NCBI GenBank assembly: GCA_035544515.1
Contig: DATKEG010000145.1
Location: forward strand, 1 to 42,013
Length of the DNA: 42,013 nucleotides
Source: DATKEG01 sp035544515
GTDB taxonomy: Bacteria > Acidobacteriota > Vicinamibacteria > Fen-336
Reading direction: 5' to 3'
Shown here: piece after piece, positions 7,508-16,402 of the stretch
Layout of the letters: every line of letters begins with the position of its first letter
Numbering within the stretch: position 1 is the stretch's first letter
Program-made: the position numbers and the translations under genes
The notes under the pieces: generated by a model
Told to the model about the DNA's origin: nothing
Seen by the model: the letters and a program-made list of their open reading frames with translations, nothing else
The model's database searches: none

Positions 7508-8539
7508 ATGAGCCTGCGTTCCATCGCGAACCTCAGCTTCCTGTCCAATGACCTGGCCATAGACCTCGGCACCGCCAATACCCTCGTCTATGCGAAGAAC
7601 AAGGGCATCGTGGTCTCCGAGCCGTCCATCGTGGCCGTCAACAAGGTGACGGGCAAGGTGGAGGCGGTGGGCAAGGACGCCAAGGAGATGCTCGGCCGCA
7701 CGCCGGGCAACATCGTGGCCATCCGTCCCATGAAGGACGGCGTGATCGCCGACTTCGAGATCACGGAGAAGATGCTCAGCCACTTCATCCGCAAGGCCCA
7801 CAACCGGAACACCTTCGTGCGGCCGCGCATCATCATCGGCATCCCGTCCGAGGTCACGCAGGTGGAGAAGCGCGCGGTGAAGGACTCCGCGCTCAAGGCC
7901 AAGGCCTCCGAGGTCTACCTCGTGGACCAGGCCCTGGCCGCGGCCATCGGGGCCGGGCTGCCCATCACGGAACCCAGCGGCAACATGGTGGTGGACATCG
8001 GCGGCGGCACCACCGACATCGCGGTCATCTCCCTGGCCGGGATCGTCTACAGCAAGTCCGTGCGCGTGGCCGGCAACGAGATGGACGAGGCGGTCATCCA
8101 ATACATCAAGAAGAAATACAACCTGCTCATCGGCGAACGCACCGCGGAGCAGATCAAGCTGGAGCTCGGCAGCGCCTACCCCCTCGACGAGCCGCTCACC
8201 ATGGAGATCAAGGGGCGCGACCTCATCGAGGGCATCCCGAAGACGCTCACCATCACGGACGCGGAGATCCGAGAGGCGCTGGCCGAGCCCATCAGCATCA
8301 TCGTGAACGCGGTCCGCGTGGCCCTCGAGCGCACGCCGCCGGAGCTGTCGGCCGACATCGTGGACCGCGGCATCGTACTCACGGGCGGGGGCAGCCTGCT
8401 CAAGAACCTGGACAAGCTCCTGCGCGAGGAGACGAGCCTGCCCGTGTCGGTGGCCGAGGACCCCTTGAGCTCGGTGGTCCTGGGCACGGGCAAGATGCTG
8501 TCGGACTTCGACCTCCTCCGCAAGATATCGCTCGACTAA
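7508..8539 (+). CDS. mreB: Rod shape-determining actin homologue MreB
   Basis: 343 residues, typical MreB. Actin-fold motifs are clear: phosphate-1 loop AIDLGTANTLVY, IIIGIPSEVTQVEKRAVKDS, phosphate-2 loop VVDIGGGTTDIAVIS, and the adenosine motif GIVLTGGGSLLKNLD. It polymerises on the inner face of the membrane and positions the elongasome. Strong Shine-Dalgarno GGAGAAGGAAAG just upstream of ATG 7508. First gene of the mreBCD-mrdA-rodA cluster. Confidence 0.98.
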   Translation: MSLRSIANLSFLSNDLAIDLGTANTLVYAKNKGIVVSEPSIVAVNKVTGKVEAVGKDAKEMLGRTPGNIVAIRPMKDGVIADFEITEKMLSHFIRKAHNRNTFVRPRIIIGIPSEVTQVEKRAVKDSALKAKASEVYLVDQALAAAIGAGLPITEPSGNMVVDIGGGTTDIAVISLAGIVYSKSVRVAGNEMDEAVIQYIKKKYNLLIGERTAEQIKLELGSAYPLDEPLTMEIKGRDLIEGIPKTLTITDAEIREALAEPISIIVNAVRVALERTPPELSADIVDRGIVLTGGGSLLKNLDKLLREETSLPVSVAEDPLSSVVLGTGKMLSDFDLLRKISLD

Positions 8540-8577
8540 GGCACATATCCGCCCGGACGGACGCAGGCACATTCGAC

Positions 8578-9441
8578 ATGGCGCGCGGCCTGGCAACCAA
8601 CAAGAGCCGCCTGCTGCTGGCCGGCCTGGTGCTCGGACACCTGGTCGCCATCAGCAGGCAGGTGGACATCGGCGACGGGGTCACGCTGTTCGAGCGCTGG
8701 CTGTTCGCGCTCTTCTCGCCCCTGCAGGGGCTCATCTCCGGCGGGGTCGACGGCGTGGGCGGGACGTGGTCGTCCTACGTTTCGCTGCGCGGCGTGCGGG
8801 AGGAGAACCGGCACCTCCGCGACCGGCTGGCCGTCACCGAACTGCTGCTGCAGCAGCGCACCCACCAGGCGCGCGAGGCCGCGCGCCTGCGCGAGCTGCT
8901 CCAGCTCCGCGCCGTGCTCCCCCTGGAGACGCTGGTGGCGGAGGTGATCGCGCGCGACGGCGTGCCCTGGTTCCGCACGGTGACGCTGGACAAGGGCGCG
9001 GACCAGGGCGTCACCCTCAGCGCGCCCGTGATCAGCCCCAACGGCGTGGTGGGCCGGGTCATCCGGCTGGGGCCCGACGCGGCCGTGGTGCAGCTCCTGC
9101 TGGACCAGGAGAGCGGGGTGGGGGTCCGCATCGAACGCAGCCGCGTCACGGGCGTCGTGGGGGGACAGGTGGATTCGGCGGGCCAGCTCACCGGTGACCT
9201 GCAGTTGAAGTACGTGCCCATGCTGGCGGACGTGGTGGAGGGCGATCTGGTGATCACCTCCGGCCTCGACCGGATCTATCCCGCGGGGCTCGTGGTCGGC
9301 CGGGTCCGGCTGGTGAGGCTCGGCGCTGGCCTCTTCAAGGAAATCCTGGTGGCACCCTCGGCCCGGTTTGATAAACTTGAGGAGGTGCTGGTCGTCCGCA
9401 CGCCGCTGCCCGACGTTTCGGTCACGGAGACCGTGCAGTGA
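8578..9441 (+). CDS. mreC: Rod shape-determining protein MreC
   Basis: 287 residues. N-terminal membrane anchor (about 10-30), coiled-coil (about 75-110, ENRHLRDRLAVTELLLQQ), then the periplasmic two-beta-barrel region with VTLDKGADQGV and NGVVGRVIRLGPDAAVVQLLLD. It bridges MreB/RodZ to PBP2 in the periplasm. Start ATG 8578. Its stop overlaps the mreD GTG (GTGA at 9438-9441). Confidence 0.95.
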   Translation: MARGLATNKSRLLLAGLVLGHLVAISRQVDIGDGVTLFERWLFALFSPLQGLISGGVDGVGGTWSSYVSLRGVREENRHLRDRLAVTELLLQQRTHQAREAARLRELLQLRAVLPLETLVAEVIARDGVPWFRTVTLDKGADQGVTLSAPVISPNGVVGRVIRLGPDAAVVQLLLDQESGVGVRIERSRVTGVVGGQVDSAGQLTGDLQLKYVPMLADVVEGDLVITSGLDRIYPAGLVVGRVRLVRLGAGLFKEILVAPSARFDKLEEVLVVRTPLPDVSVTETVQ

Positions 9442-9923
9442 GCGTGTTCTGGACGGCGGTGGCCCTGGTGACCGCGTTGGCGGTGCAGACCGCCTTGAGT
9501 CTGATCGGGCCGGGATGGGCACGGATCCTCGATCCCTTCCTGCTCGTGGTGGTGTATTGCGGCCTCAAGGGCGGTGAGACACACGGGATGCTGGCGGGGG
9601 CGGCGGCGGGCTGGATGCAGGACGTCCACTTCGGCGGGCGCGTGCTGGGCCTGGCCGGCCTCACGAAGGTCCTGGTCGGCTTCGGCGTCGGACTCGCCGG
9701 CACGCGCTTCCAGCTCACCGAGCCGGGCGCGCGGCTCCTGGTGGTGGTGGCGGCAGTCATCATCGATGCGCTCGTCCTGGGGCAGCTCGCCCGGGCCTTC
9801 GACGTGGTCACCGGGTCCCTGACCCTGGGCGGCCTGGCCTTGAGGGCCGGGGTCAACGCCGCCATCGGGGTGCCGCTGTTCGCGCTCGTCGAGCGGCGCC
9901 GCTGGCGGTGGAGCGGGGCATGA
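9438..9923 (+). CDS. mreD: Rod shape-determining membrane protein MreD
   Basis: 161 residues, almost entirely hydrophobic with five or six predicted membrane segments. The GLKGGETHGMLAGAAAGWMQD stretch resembles the MreD family glycine-rich loop followed by an aspartate. Integral-membrane member of the elongation complex. GTG start overlaps the mreC stop; its TGA overlaps the mrdA ATG at 9920. Assigned by fold type and position, since MreD sequences are poorly conserved. Confidence 0.9.
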   Translation: MSVFWTAVALVTALAVQTALSLIGPGWARILDPFLLVVVYCGLKGGETHGMLAGAAAGWMQDVHFGGRVLGLAGLTKVLVGFGVGLAGTRFQLTEPGARLLVVVAAVIIDALVLGQLARAFDVVTGSLTLGGLALRAGVNAAIGVPLFALVERRRWRWSGA

Positions 9924-11827
9924 GGCTCTACGAGGACCTGCGCGGCCTGCAGCGCCGCCTCACCATCATCCAGGCCGTGGTCATCGGGGCCATGGTCCTG
10001 GTCACGGGCTATTTCTGGCATCTGCAGGTGCTGCGCGGCAGGTACTACCGCGAGCTGGCCGAGAACAACCGTCTGCGTACAGTGCCCATCCCCGCGCCGC
10101 GCGGGCCGCTGTTCGACCGCTCCGGGCGCATCCTGGCGGAGAACCGCTCGTCCTTCAACGTCGTGCTCACCACCGAGCACCTCCGCCACCGCGACGAATC
10201 GCTCCGCCACCTGCGCCAGCTCCTGGACATCGACGTGGAGGCGGTGCAGCAGCGCCTCAACACCAAGGGACCGAAGTTCCGCTCCGTGGTCGTGAAGGCC
10301 GACGCGAGCGAGGGCGACGTCGCCACCGTCGAGGCGCGGCGGCTCGAGCGGCCGGAGATGAGCGTCGAGGTGGTGCCGCTGCGCTCCTATCCCCTGGCCG
10401 AGGCGGCGGCCCACAGCCTGGGCCACGTGGGCGAGATCACCGATCGGCAGATGGAGCACGCGGCGTTCGAGGGCATCGAGGCGGGCACGGTGGTGGGACA
10501 GGCGGGCCTCGAGCTGGAGTACAACCGGCAGCTCATGGGCAGGGACGGGGTGCGGCGGATCGTGGTCAACAGCCGCGGCGTGGAGGTGGCGGAAGCCGAG
10601 CGCGAGGCGCCCGTGGACGGGCCCTCCGCCCAGGTCAGCCTCGACATCGAGCTGCAGCAGGCCTTCGAGGAGGCCATGGCGGGCGAGGCGGGCAGCGTGG
10701 TGGTGCTCGAACCCGAGACCGGTGAAGTGCTGGCCTATCTGTCCAACCCCGCCTACGATCCCAACGCCTTCTCCCTCGGCATCGAGCCCGAGCTCTGGGC
10801 GCACCTCAACAAGGACCCGGAGAAGCCGCTGATCAACCGGCCCATCCAGGGGACGTACCCGCCGGGGTCCACCTTCAAGATCCTCAACGCGCTCGCCGCC
10901 CTGCAGGAGAACGTGATCGCGCGGAACACGCGCTTCCACTGCCCGGGCTACCTGGCCGTGTACGGCACCGTCTTCCGGTGTCACAAGGAAGAAGGCCACG
11001 GCACCTTGAACCTGGAGCGGGCGATCGCCCTTTCCTGCAACGTGTACTTCTACAACGTCGGCATTCGGCTCGAGATCGAGCGCCTCTCGCGCTATGCGAA
11101 GATGATGGGCTTCGCCGCGAAAAGCGGCGTCGACCTGCCGCACGAGGTCTCCGGTCTCTTCCAGGATCCGGAGTGGAAGCAGCGCGCCCTGAAGACGCGC
11201 TGGTACCCGTCGGAGACCGTCTCCGTCTCCATCGGCCAGGCCATGTCCGTGACGCCCATGCAGATGGCGCGGGTGGCCGCGGTCGTGGCCAACGGCGGCC
11301 GCCTGGTGCGGCCGCATTTCATGAGGAAGATCGGCGGCCAGCCCGTCAACACGGAGCACCCGAAGGACCTGGGCTTCAAGCCCTCGGTGGTGGACGCCGT
11401 ACGCGAGGCCATGCTCACGGCGGTGAGGGAGGGCACGGGCCAGCGCGCGAAGCTCCTGGGCCTGGCGGTGGGAGGCAAGACCGGCTCGGCGCAGGTCGTC
11501 ACGAGCGCACGCCTGGCCAGCGACAAGAAGGCCCGGAAGAACCAGCCCCACGGCTGGTTCATCTTCTTCGCGCCCGCACGCGGCGGCAAGCCCGCGGTGG
11601 CCGGCGCGGTGCTGGTCGAGCACGGCGTGGCGGGCGGGCAGTCCGCGGCGCCCGTGGTGGGCCGCGCGCTCGCGCGCTACCACGGCGTGCCGGCCATCGG
11701 CCCCGGCATGACCCCGCCGCCCGACACCATCCCCTCTCCGCCGCAGCCGGAGGCCGTGCCGGTGGCCTTCGTGCCAGACGATCCGCCGACCCCGGCCGCG
11801 CCCAGCCCGGCGCCTCCGCCGCCATAA
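9920..11827 (+). CDS. mrdA: Penicillin-binding protein 2 (transpeptidase)
   Basis: 635 residues from ATG 9920, chosen because GTGGAG lies 6 bases upstream and ATGA overlaps the mreD stop; an in-frame GTG at 9908 is the alternative. One N-terminal membrane anchor, PBP dimerisation domain (about 50-230), then transpeptidase with all three catalytic motifs: S317-T-F-K320, S372-C-N374 and K520-T-G. Cross-links peptidoglycan during elongation with RodA. Oddity: the C-terminal about 45 residues are a proline-rich tail with PTPAAPSPAPPPP, periplasmic and not part of the catalytic fold. Confidence 0.96.
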   Translation: MRLYEDLRGLQRRLTIIQAVVIGAMVLVTGYFWHLQVLRGRYYRELAENNRLRTVPIPAPRGPLFDRSGRILAENRSSFNVVLTTEHLRHRDESLRHLRQLLDIDVEAVQQRLNTKGPKFRSVVVKADASEGDVATVEARRLERPEMSVEVVPLRSYPLAEAAAHSLGHVGEITDRQMEHAAFEGIEAGTVVGQAGLELEYNRQLMGRDGVRRIVVNSRGVEVAEAEREAPVDGPSAQVSLDIELQQAFEEAMAGEAGSVVVLEPETGEVLAYLSNPAYDPNAFSLGIEPELWAHLNKDPEKPLINRPIQGTYPPGSTFKILNALAALQENVIARNTRFHCPGYLAVYGTVFRCHKEEGHGTLNLERAIALSCNVYFYNVGIRLEIERLSRYAKMMGFAAKSGVDLPHEVSGLFQDPEWKQRALKTRWYPSETVSVSIGQAMSVTPMQMARVAAVVANGGRLVRPHFMRKIGGQPVNTEHPKDLGFKPSVVDAVREAMLTAVREGTGQRAKLLGLAVGGKTGSAQVVTSARLASDKKARKNQPHGWFIFFAPARGGKPAVAGAVLVEHGVAGGQSAAPVVGRALARYHGVPAIGPGMTPPPDTIPSPPQPEAVPVAFVPDDPPTPAAPSPAPPPP

Positions 11828-11828
11828 C

Positions 11829-12923
11829 ATGGCCATCGACCGGCGGCTCCTGCACAACATCGACTGGAGCATGCTGCTCACCAGCCTGCTCATCGCCGGC
11901 ATCGGCGTCGCCACCATCGTGTCGGCCACGATGAACAGCCGCTACTCGGGCAACTACGTCAAGCAGCTCTACGCCATCGGTCTCGGCCTCGTCGCGCTGC
12001 TGCTCACGGTCAGCATCGACTACCGGCGGCTCGTGGACCGCGCGCACCTGCTGTACGTGCCGGCCATGGCCGCGCTGGTGGCCGTGCTCCTCTTCGCCCC
12101 GCGCATTGCCGGCACGAAGCGCTGGTTCGTGATCGCCGGCTTCCAGATCCAGCCCTCCGAGTTCGCCAAGCTCGTGGCCGTTCTGTTCGTGGCCAAGGTG
12201 TTCGCGGAATCCAAGAAGGACAGCCTCGGGTTGCGCGACCTGCTCTGGCCGGGCGTCGCCGTGGGTCTGATGGCGGTGCTGATCGCGGCCGAGCCGGACC
12301 TCGGCACGGCGTTCACCCTGGTGCCGATGTTCCTGGCCGTGGCCTTCCTGGCCGGGCTGCGCATGAAGGCCATCCTCGCCCTCGCCGCGGGCGGCCTGGT
12401 GGTGGGCGCCTTGAGCTGGACGTTCGCGCTCAAGGACTACCAGAAGCAGCGCATCACCAGCTTCATCGATCCGGGCGCCGACCCCCGGGGCGCCGGCTAC
12501 CAGAAGATCCAGTCCGAGATCGCGGTCGGCTCCGGCGGGCTGGCCGGCAAGGGCTACCAGAAGGGCACCCAGAGCCAGCTCGGCTACCTTCCCGCCCGCT
12601 GGACGGACTTCATCTTCTCGGTGCTGGCCGAGGAGAACGGGTTCCTGGGCGTGGTGGTGGTGCTGGGCCTGTACATGTTCGTGCTCTGGCGCAGCTTCGA
12701 GACCGCGGGCATGGCGCGCGACCGCGTGGGCGTGTTCCTGGCCACCGCGGTGGCCTCGTTGCTCGCGTTCCAGGTTGTGTACAATGTCGCGATGGTCGCG
12801 GGTCTGGTGCCGGTCAAGGGCCTGCCCCTTCCCCTGATGAGCTATGGCGGCTCATCCGTGCTTTCTTCGCTCATGGCCGTGGGGCTCATCCTCAATGTGC
12901 GCATGCGGCGTTTTGTCAACTAG
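11829..12923 (+). CDS. rodA: Peptidoglycan glycosyltransferase RodA (SEDS)
   Basis: 364 residues with about ten membrane helices. SEDS-family landmarks: GTKRWF followed by QPSEFAKL, AEPDLGTAF with the essential Asp, SGGLAGKGYQKGTQSQLGYLPARWTDFIF, and PLPLMSYGGSS near the end. It polymerises lipid II into glycan strands, paired with PBP2. The ATG is one base after the mrdA stop. Confidence 0.97.
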   Translation: MAIDRRLLHNIDWSMLLTSLLIAGIGVATIVSATMNSRYSGNYVKQLYAIGLGLVALLLTVSIDYRRLVDRAHLLYVPAMAALVAVLLFAPRIAGTKRWFVIAGFQIQPSEFAKLVAVLFVAKVFAESKKDSLGLRDLLWPGVAVGLMAVLIAAEPDLGTAFTLVPMFLAVAFLAGLRMKAILALAAGGLVVGALSWTFALKDYQKQRITSFIDPGADPRGAGYQKIQSEIAVGSGGLAGKGYQKGTQSQLGYLPARWTDFIFSVLAEENGFLGVVVVLGLYMFVLWRSFETAGMARDRVGVFLATAVASLLAFQVVYNVAMVAGLVPVKGLPLPLMSYGGSSVLSSLMAVGLILNVRMRRFVN

Positions 12924-12947
12924 CCGCGCCCCCGGCCCCGTCCTCAT

Positions 12948-12966
12948 CGACCGAATCTTCCGGTCG
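12948..12966. other. Stem-loop after rodA
   Basis: CGACCG and CGGTCG with a 7-base loop, 25 bases past the rodA stop. No T-tract follows, so termination there is uncertain. The rest of 12924-13090 is GC-rich with nothing else I recognise. Confidence 0.25.
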
Positions 12967-13090
12967 GCATGACATCCGAGCCTGCCTTCTCACGTAACGT
13001 GCGGCGGCCGCCCGCTCCTGGCCGTCCGCCCAGTCCCGCCGCCCGCGGGCGTCCGCCCCGGGCGGAGACCCGCGCGGGAGGAGGAGGGCT

Positions 13091-13110
13091 CATGGAAGGA
13101 ACCTTCCATG
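13091..13110. promoter_or_regulatory. Inverted repeat covering the RNase G Shine-Dalgarno and start codon
   Basis: CATGGAAGGAACCTTCCATG is a perfect dyad except for the two central A bases. In RNA it can form an 8-bp stem with a GAAC loop that would bury both the GGAAGGAA ribosome binding site (13094-13101) and the AUG (13108-13110). This would allow translational or cleavage-based control of RNase G. Inference from sequence only. Confidence 0.5.
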
Positions 13111-14625
13111 ACCAAGGACCTGATCGTCTGTACCACTCCCCAGGAGACCAAGGTGGCCTTCCTGGAGGACGGGGTGGTCTCCGAGCTGTTCATCGAGCGC
13201 GAGGCACACCGCGGCGTCGCCGGCAACATCTATAAGGGCCGCGTCACCCGCGTGCTACCCGGCATGCAGTCCGCGTTCGTGGACGCCGGCCTCGAGCGCG
13301 ATGCCTTCCTGTACGTCGCGGACGTGCTCGAGGACCTGCCCGAAAACCTGCTCGACGAGCCCGACGCGCCGGGCGGCAACGGCGGCGGAAACGGCGCCCA
13401 GCCCGCGATGGCGCGCGACGCCCCCATCGAGCAGCGCCTGCACGAGGGCCAGGAGGTCGTGGTCCAGGTGGCCAAGGAGCCGCTCGGCACCAAGGGCGCC
13501 CGCATCACCACCCACGTCTCGCTGCCGGGCCGGTACCTCGTCTTCATGCCCACGGTCGAGCACGTGGGCGTCTCCCGCAAGATCACCGACGACGGCGAGC
13601 GCCGGCGCCTGAAGACGATGCTCAAGGAGCTGCGGCAGGAGCACGGGGGAGGCGGCTTCATCGCGCGCACGGCCGGGGCCGGCGCCGACCGTGAGGAGTT
13701 CGTGCGCGACGCGCGCTACCTCACGCGCATCTGGGACGAGGTGCGGGCGCAGGCCTCGCGGCAGCCCGCCCCCGCCCTGCTCCACCGCGAGCTCGGGCTC
13801 GTGCAGCGGCTGCTGCGTGACCTGCTCAGCGCCCACATCGCCAGCATCCGGCTGGACAGCCCGCGGGAGTTCCAGGGCACGCTCGACCTCGTGAAGCAGC
13901 TCGACCCGGAGCTGGCGTCGCGGGTGCGGCTCCACGAGGGACCGACCCCGATCATGGAGGAGCACGGCGTCTCCACGGAGCTGGAGCGGGCGCTGCGCCC
14001 GAAGGTCTGGCTCGAGTCGGGGGGTTACATCGTGATCAACCAGACCGAGGCGCTGGTCGCCATCGACGTGAACACCGGGCGCTACACGGGCAAGAAGGCG
14101 CTCGAGGAGACGATCCTCAAGACGAACCTCGAAGCAACCCGGGAGATCGTGCGCCAGATCCGCCTGCGCGACCTGGGCGGCATCATCGTCGTGGACTTCA
14201 TCGACATGGAGGAGCGCAAGAGCCGCCAGAAGATGATGGCCGCGCTCGACCAGGAGCTGCGCCGCGACCGCGCCCCCTCGAAGGTGCTTTCCGTGAACGA
14301 GTTCGGCCTGGTGATCCTGACCCGCAAGCGCGTGCGCCAGTCGCTCGAGCGCATCCTCTGCCAGGCCTGCCCCTACTGCACGGGCTCGGGCCTGATCAAG
14401 AGCGTGACCACGGTCTGCTCCGAGATCTACGACGAGGTGCGGAAGCTGGCCGCGGACATGCGCGGCCATCCCCTGCTGCTGCGCGTCAACCCCGAGGTCG
14501 CGCGCGCGCTGGCCGGCCACGAAAAGGCCGTCCTGCGCGACCTGGCCCTGCTCGTGGGCCAGGAGATAGAGGTGCACGGCGATCCCCTCCTGCACCAGGA
14601 GCAGTTCGACGTGGTGCCGCGTTGA
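13108..14625 (+). CDS. rng: Ribonuclease E/G
   Basis: 505 residues, RNase G-sized, without the long C-terminal scaffold of enterobacterial RNase E. S1 RNA-binding domain near the N-terminus (IYKGRVTRVLPGMQSAFVDAGL) with a glycine-rich insert (about 85-105). Catalytic aspartates are in AIDVNTG (D320) and VVDFIDM (D363); the zinc-link region has C418, C421 and C424 (CQACPYCTGSG). Cleaves single-stranded RNA, including rRNA precursors. Start ATG 13108 gives the standard MTKDLIV N-terminus with GGAAGGAA six bases upstream. Placed after the rod cluster, as in many Gram-negatives. Confidence 0.96.
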   Translation: MTKDLIVCTTPQETKVAFLEDGVVSELFIEREAHRGVAGNIYKGRVTRVLPGMQSAFVDAGLERDAFLYVADVLEDLPENLLDEPDAPGGNGGGNGAQPAMARDAPIEQRLHEGQEVVVQVAKEPLGTKGARITTHVSLPGRYLVFMPTVEHVGVSRKITDDGERRRLKTMLKELRQEHGGGGFIARTAGAGADREEFVRDARYLTRIWDEVRAQASRQPAPALLHRELGLVQRLLRDLLSAHIASIRLDSPREFQGTLDLVKQLDPELASRVRLHEGPTPIMEEHGVSTELERALRPKVWLESGGYIVINQTEALVAIDVNTGRYTGKKALEETILKTNLEATREIVRQIRLRDLGGIIVVDFIDMEERKSRQKMMAALDQELRRDRAPSKVLSVNEFGLVILTRKRVRQSLERILCQACPYCTGSGLIKSVTTVCSEIYDEVRKLAADMRGHPLLLRVNPEVARALAGHEKAVLRDLALLVGQEIEVHGDPLLHQEQFDVVPR

Positions 14626-15275
14626 GCGACGACCGGGCGGCGGTCGAAGCCTACGTGCAGGCGATCGAGACGCACCTGCGCGCCCGCCGCGGCATGGACC
14701 ACATCCTCTCGCCGCGCGATTTCGCCCTGGCTCGCTCCTGGCACGCGGCCGGCGTGCCCCTGGCCACGGTCCTCATCGGCATGGACCGCGCCTTCGAGAC
14801 CGGCGCGAACGTCACCTCCCTGGCCTACTGCCGCCGATGGGTGGAGGACCTCGCCGCGGCCGGTCCACCTTCCGTGCGTCCCGCGCCGCCGGCCGAGAGC
14901 ATCCCCCTGCGGGAGGTCGAGGGCGTGCTCTCCACGCTGCTGGAGCAGCTCGGCAAGATCCGGCCGGCGCAGGGCCTCTTCTTCGACCCGCCGCTGCGCA
15001 AGATCCGCGAGGTCCAGGACCTCATCGCGGTGGCGTCGCGGCCGAACTGGAGCTACGTCCGCTCCAAGCTCCGCGAGATCGACGACGAGGTCTCGGCCGC
15101 GATCCTGGAGGCGCTCTCCGCGTCGGACCGCGCCGAGTTCGAGCAGGAGGCCGCCCGCGCCATCGAACGCCACCGCGGCCGCGTGGACGACGCCGCCCTG
15201 CGCGACGCGATGAACCGGCTCACCTTGCAGAGGGCGCGGGAGAGGCTGGGCCTGCCGCGGGTGAGCCTGGTCTGA
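14622..15275 (+). CDS. Unknown helical protein coupled to RNase G
   Basis: 217 residues, mostly helical, with no signal peptide or membrane segment. I do not recognise the family. Notable segments are ILSPRDFALARSWHAAGVPL followed by VLIGMDRAFE near the N-terminus, a proline-rich linker at about 85-97, and a charged C-terminal half (AEFEQEAARAIERHRGR). The start is a TTG overlapping the RNase G stop as TTGA, implying translational coupling. Codon use matches its neighbours. The coupling hints at a role near RNA processing, but that is only context. Confidence 0.75.
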   Translation: MSDDRAAVEAYVQAIETHLRARRGMDHILSPRDFALARSWHAAGVPLATVLIGMDRAFETGANVTSLAYCRRWVEDLAAAGPPSVRPAPPAESIPLREVEGVLSTLLEQLGKIRPAQGLFFDPPLRKIREVQDLIAVASRPNWSYVRSKLREIDDEVSAAILEALSASDRAEFEQEAARAIERHRGRVDDAALRDAMNRLTLQRARERLGLPRVSLV

Positions 15276-15277
15276 CT

Positions 15278-16402
15278 CTAGCCGCCCTCGAGCTGCTGCT
15301 GCTTCAGCGCGACCAGCCCGTCGATGATGATCCCCGCCTTCTTCTGGCCCAGGACTTCCCGCACCAGGTCCGCCTCGATCTCCAGCAGCCGGTCCAGTCC
15401 CGCGAGGTACCGGGCGATCTCGGAGGTCACGATGTTCCGCCGCAGCGCGATCGTGTCCAGCTCTCCCGCCCCGTCCACCGCCACGCCCTCGAACAGCGCC
15501 GGGTGCTCCGTGTTGATCCTCACGAAAGCCCGCTCGAAGAAGGTCGCCGCCCCTTCGCGCAGCTCGTAGGTGACCAGCTCGTACAGGAAGCGGTGCAGCG
15601 CGTTGAAGCCGTCGATCTCCCGGCCGACGGAGGCGCCCTTCATCCTCTCGGCGTGCGGCTCGGTGTGCTCGCGCTGCGGCCGCTGCGCCGCGTCCTGCGG
15701 CACGCGGTCGAGGATGCCGGCGGCCCAGAGGCCCCAGACGGTGCGGCAGGCCAGGAAGTCGGGCTGGCGCGACAGCCGGCAGATCTCCTCCACCGTCAGC
15801 ACGCCGTCCAGGCTCGCCACCAGCTCCAGCTCGGGCTTGTGCAAGGAGACGGCGCCGATCACCGCGGCCGAGGCGGGGGAGATCGCGTACTTCTGGTGGA
15901 TGGGGCCCACGCCCGCGCGGATCCGGCTCCAGCGGTCCACGCGCCGGATGCCCTCGAGCAGCAGGTCGGGGGTGGACATGTGCAGGAGGATCACCTCGCG
16001 GGACGGGAGCCTGCCTTCCGTGAACTCGTAGATACCCTCGTCCCAGCCCACCAGGCCGTAGATGATCTCCTGCACCTGGTCGCGCACGCCGTCCACGAGG
16101 TCGCGGGCCTTGATGGCCCCGTTCTCCACCAGCATGGTCCCCTGGCGCTTGCCCTCGTCGAGGGCGCGCACCGAGTCCTCGAACGCGCGGTAGGAGATGC
16201 GCCCCTTGCGCAGGAGCATCTCGCCCAGGCGGTCGTCCGGGTCGTTGGAGGTGGCGAAGATGAGCCGGCCGTCAGAGAGGTAGACGCTCTTGGCCAGCGT
16301 CCCGCGCGTCAGGCGCAGCACGCCGGTGCGGCCGCCGGCCACCAGGGAGCGGACCAGGGCCGGGAAGGTGGCCTGCGCGAGGGCGCCGCGCGGAGCGATC
16401 AC
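15278..16402 (-). CDS. DUF4388 (PATAN-like) domain protein
   Basis: 374 residues from GTG 16400-16402, which overlaps the stop of the upstream gene as GTGA. The N-terminal about 100 residues match the DUF4388 pattern (FPALVRSLVAGGRTGVLRLT, then KSVYLSDGRLIFATSNDPDDRLGEMLL), found in proteins tied to two-component and gliding or motility regulation. The remainder contains repeated helical segments and a C-terminal domain without a name I can give. Probably a cytoplasmic regulator. Its stop is only 2 bases from the convergent stop at 15275. Domain call good, function unknown. Confidence 0.8.
   Translation of the reverse strand: MIAPRGALAQATFPALVRSLVAGGRTGVLRLTRGTLAKSVYLSDGRLIFATSNDPDDRLGEMLLRKGRISYRAFEDSVRALDEGKRQGTMLVENGAIKARDLVDGVRDQVQEIIYGLVGWDEGIYEFTEGRLPSREVILLHMSTPDLLLEGIRRVDRWSRIRAGVGPIHQKYAISPASAAVIGAVSLHKPELELVASLDGVLTVEEICRLSRQPDFLACRTVWGLWAAGILDRVPQDAAQRPQREHTEPHAERMKGASVGREIDGFNALHRFLYELVTYELREGAATFFERAFVRINTEHPALFEGVAVDGAGELDTIALRRNIVTSEIARYLAGLDRLLEIEADLVREVLGQKKAGIIIDGLVALKQQQLEGG

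Noticed and set aside
12969..13235. 88-codon ORF across the rodA-rng gap
   Set aside because: Low-complexity translation, overlaps the start of rng in another frame and has no homology I recognise.
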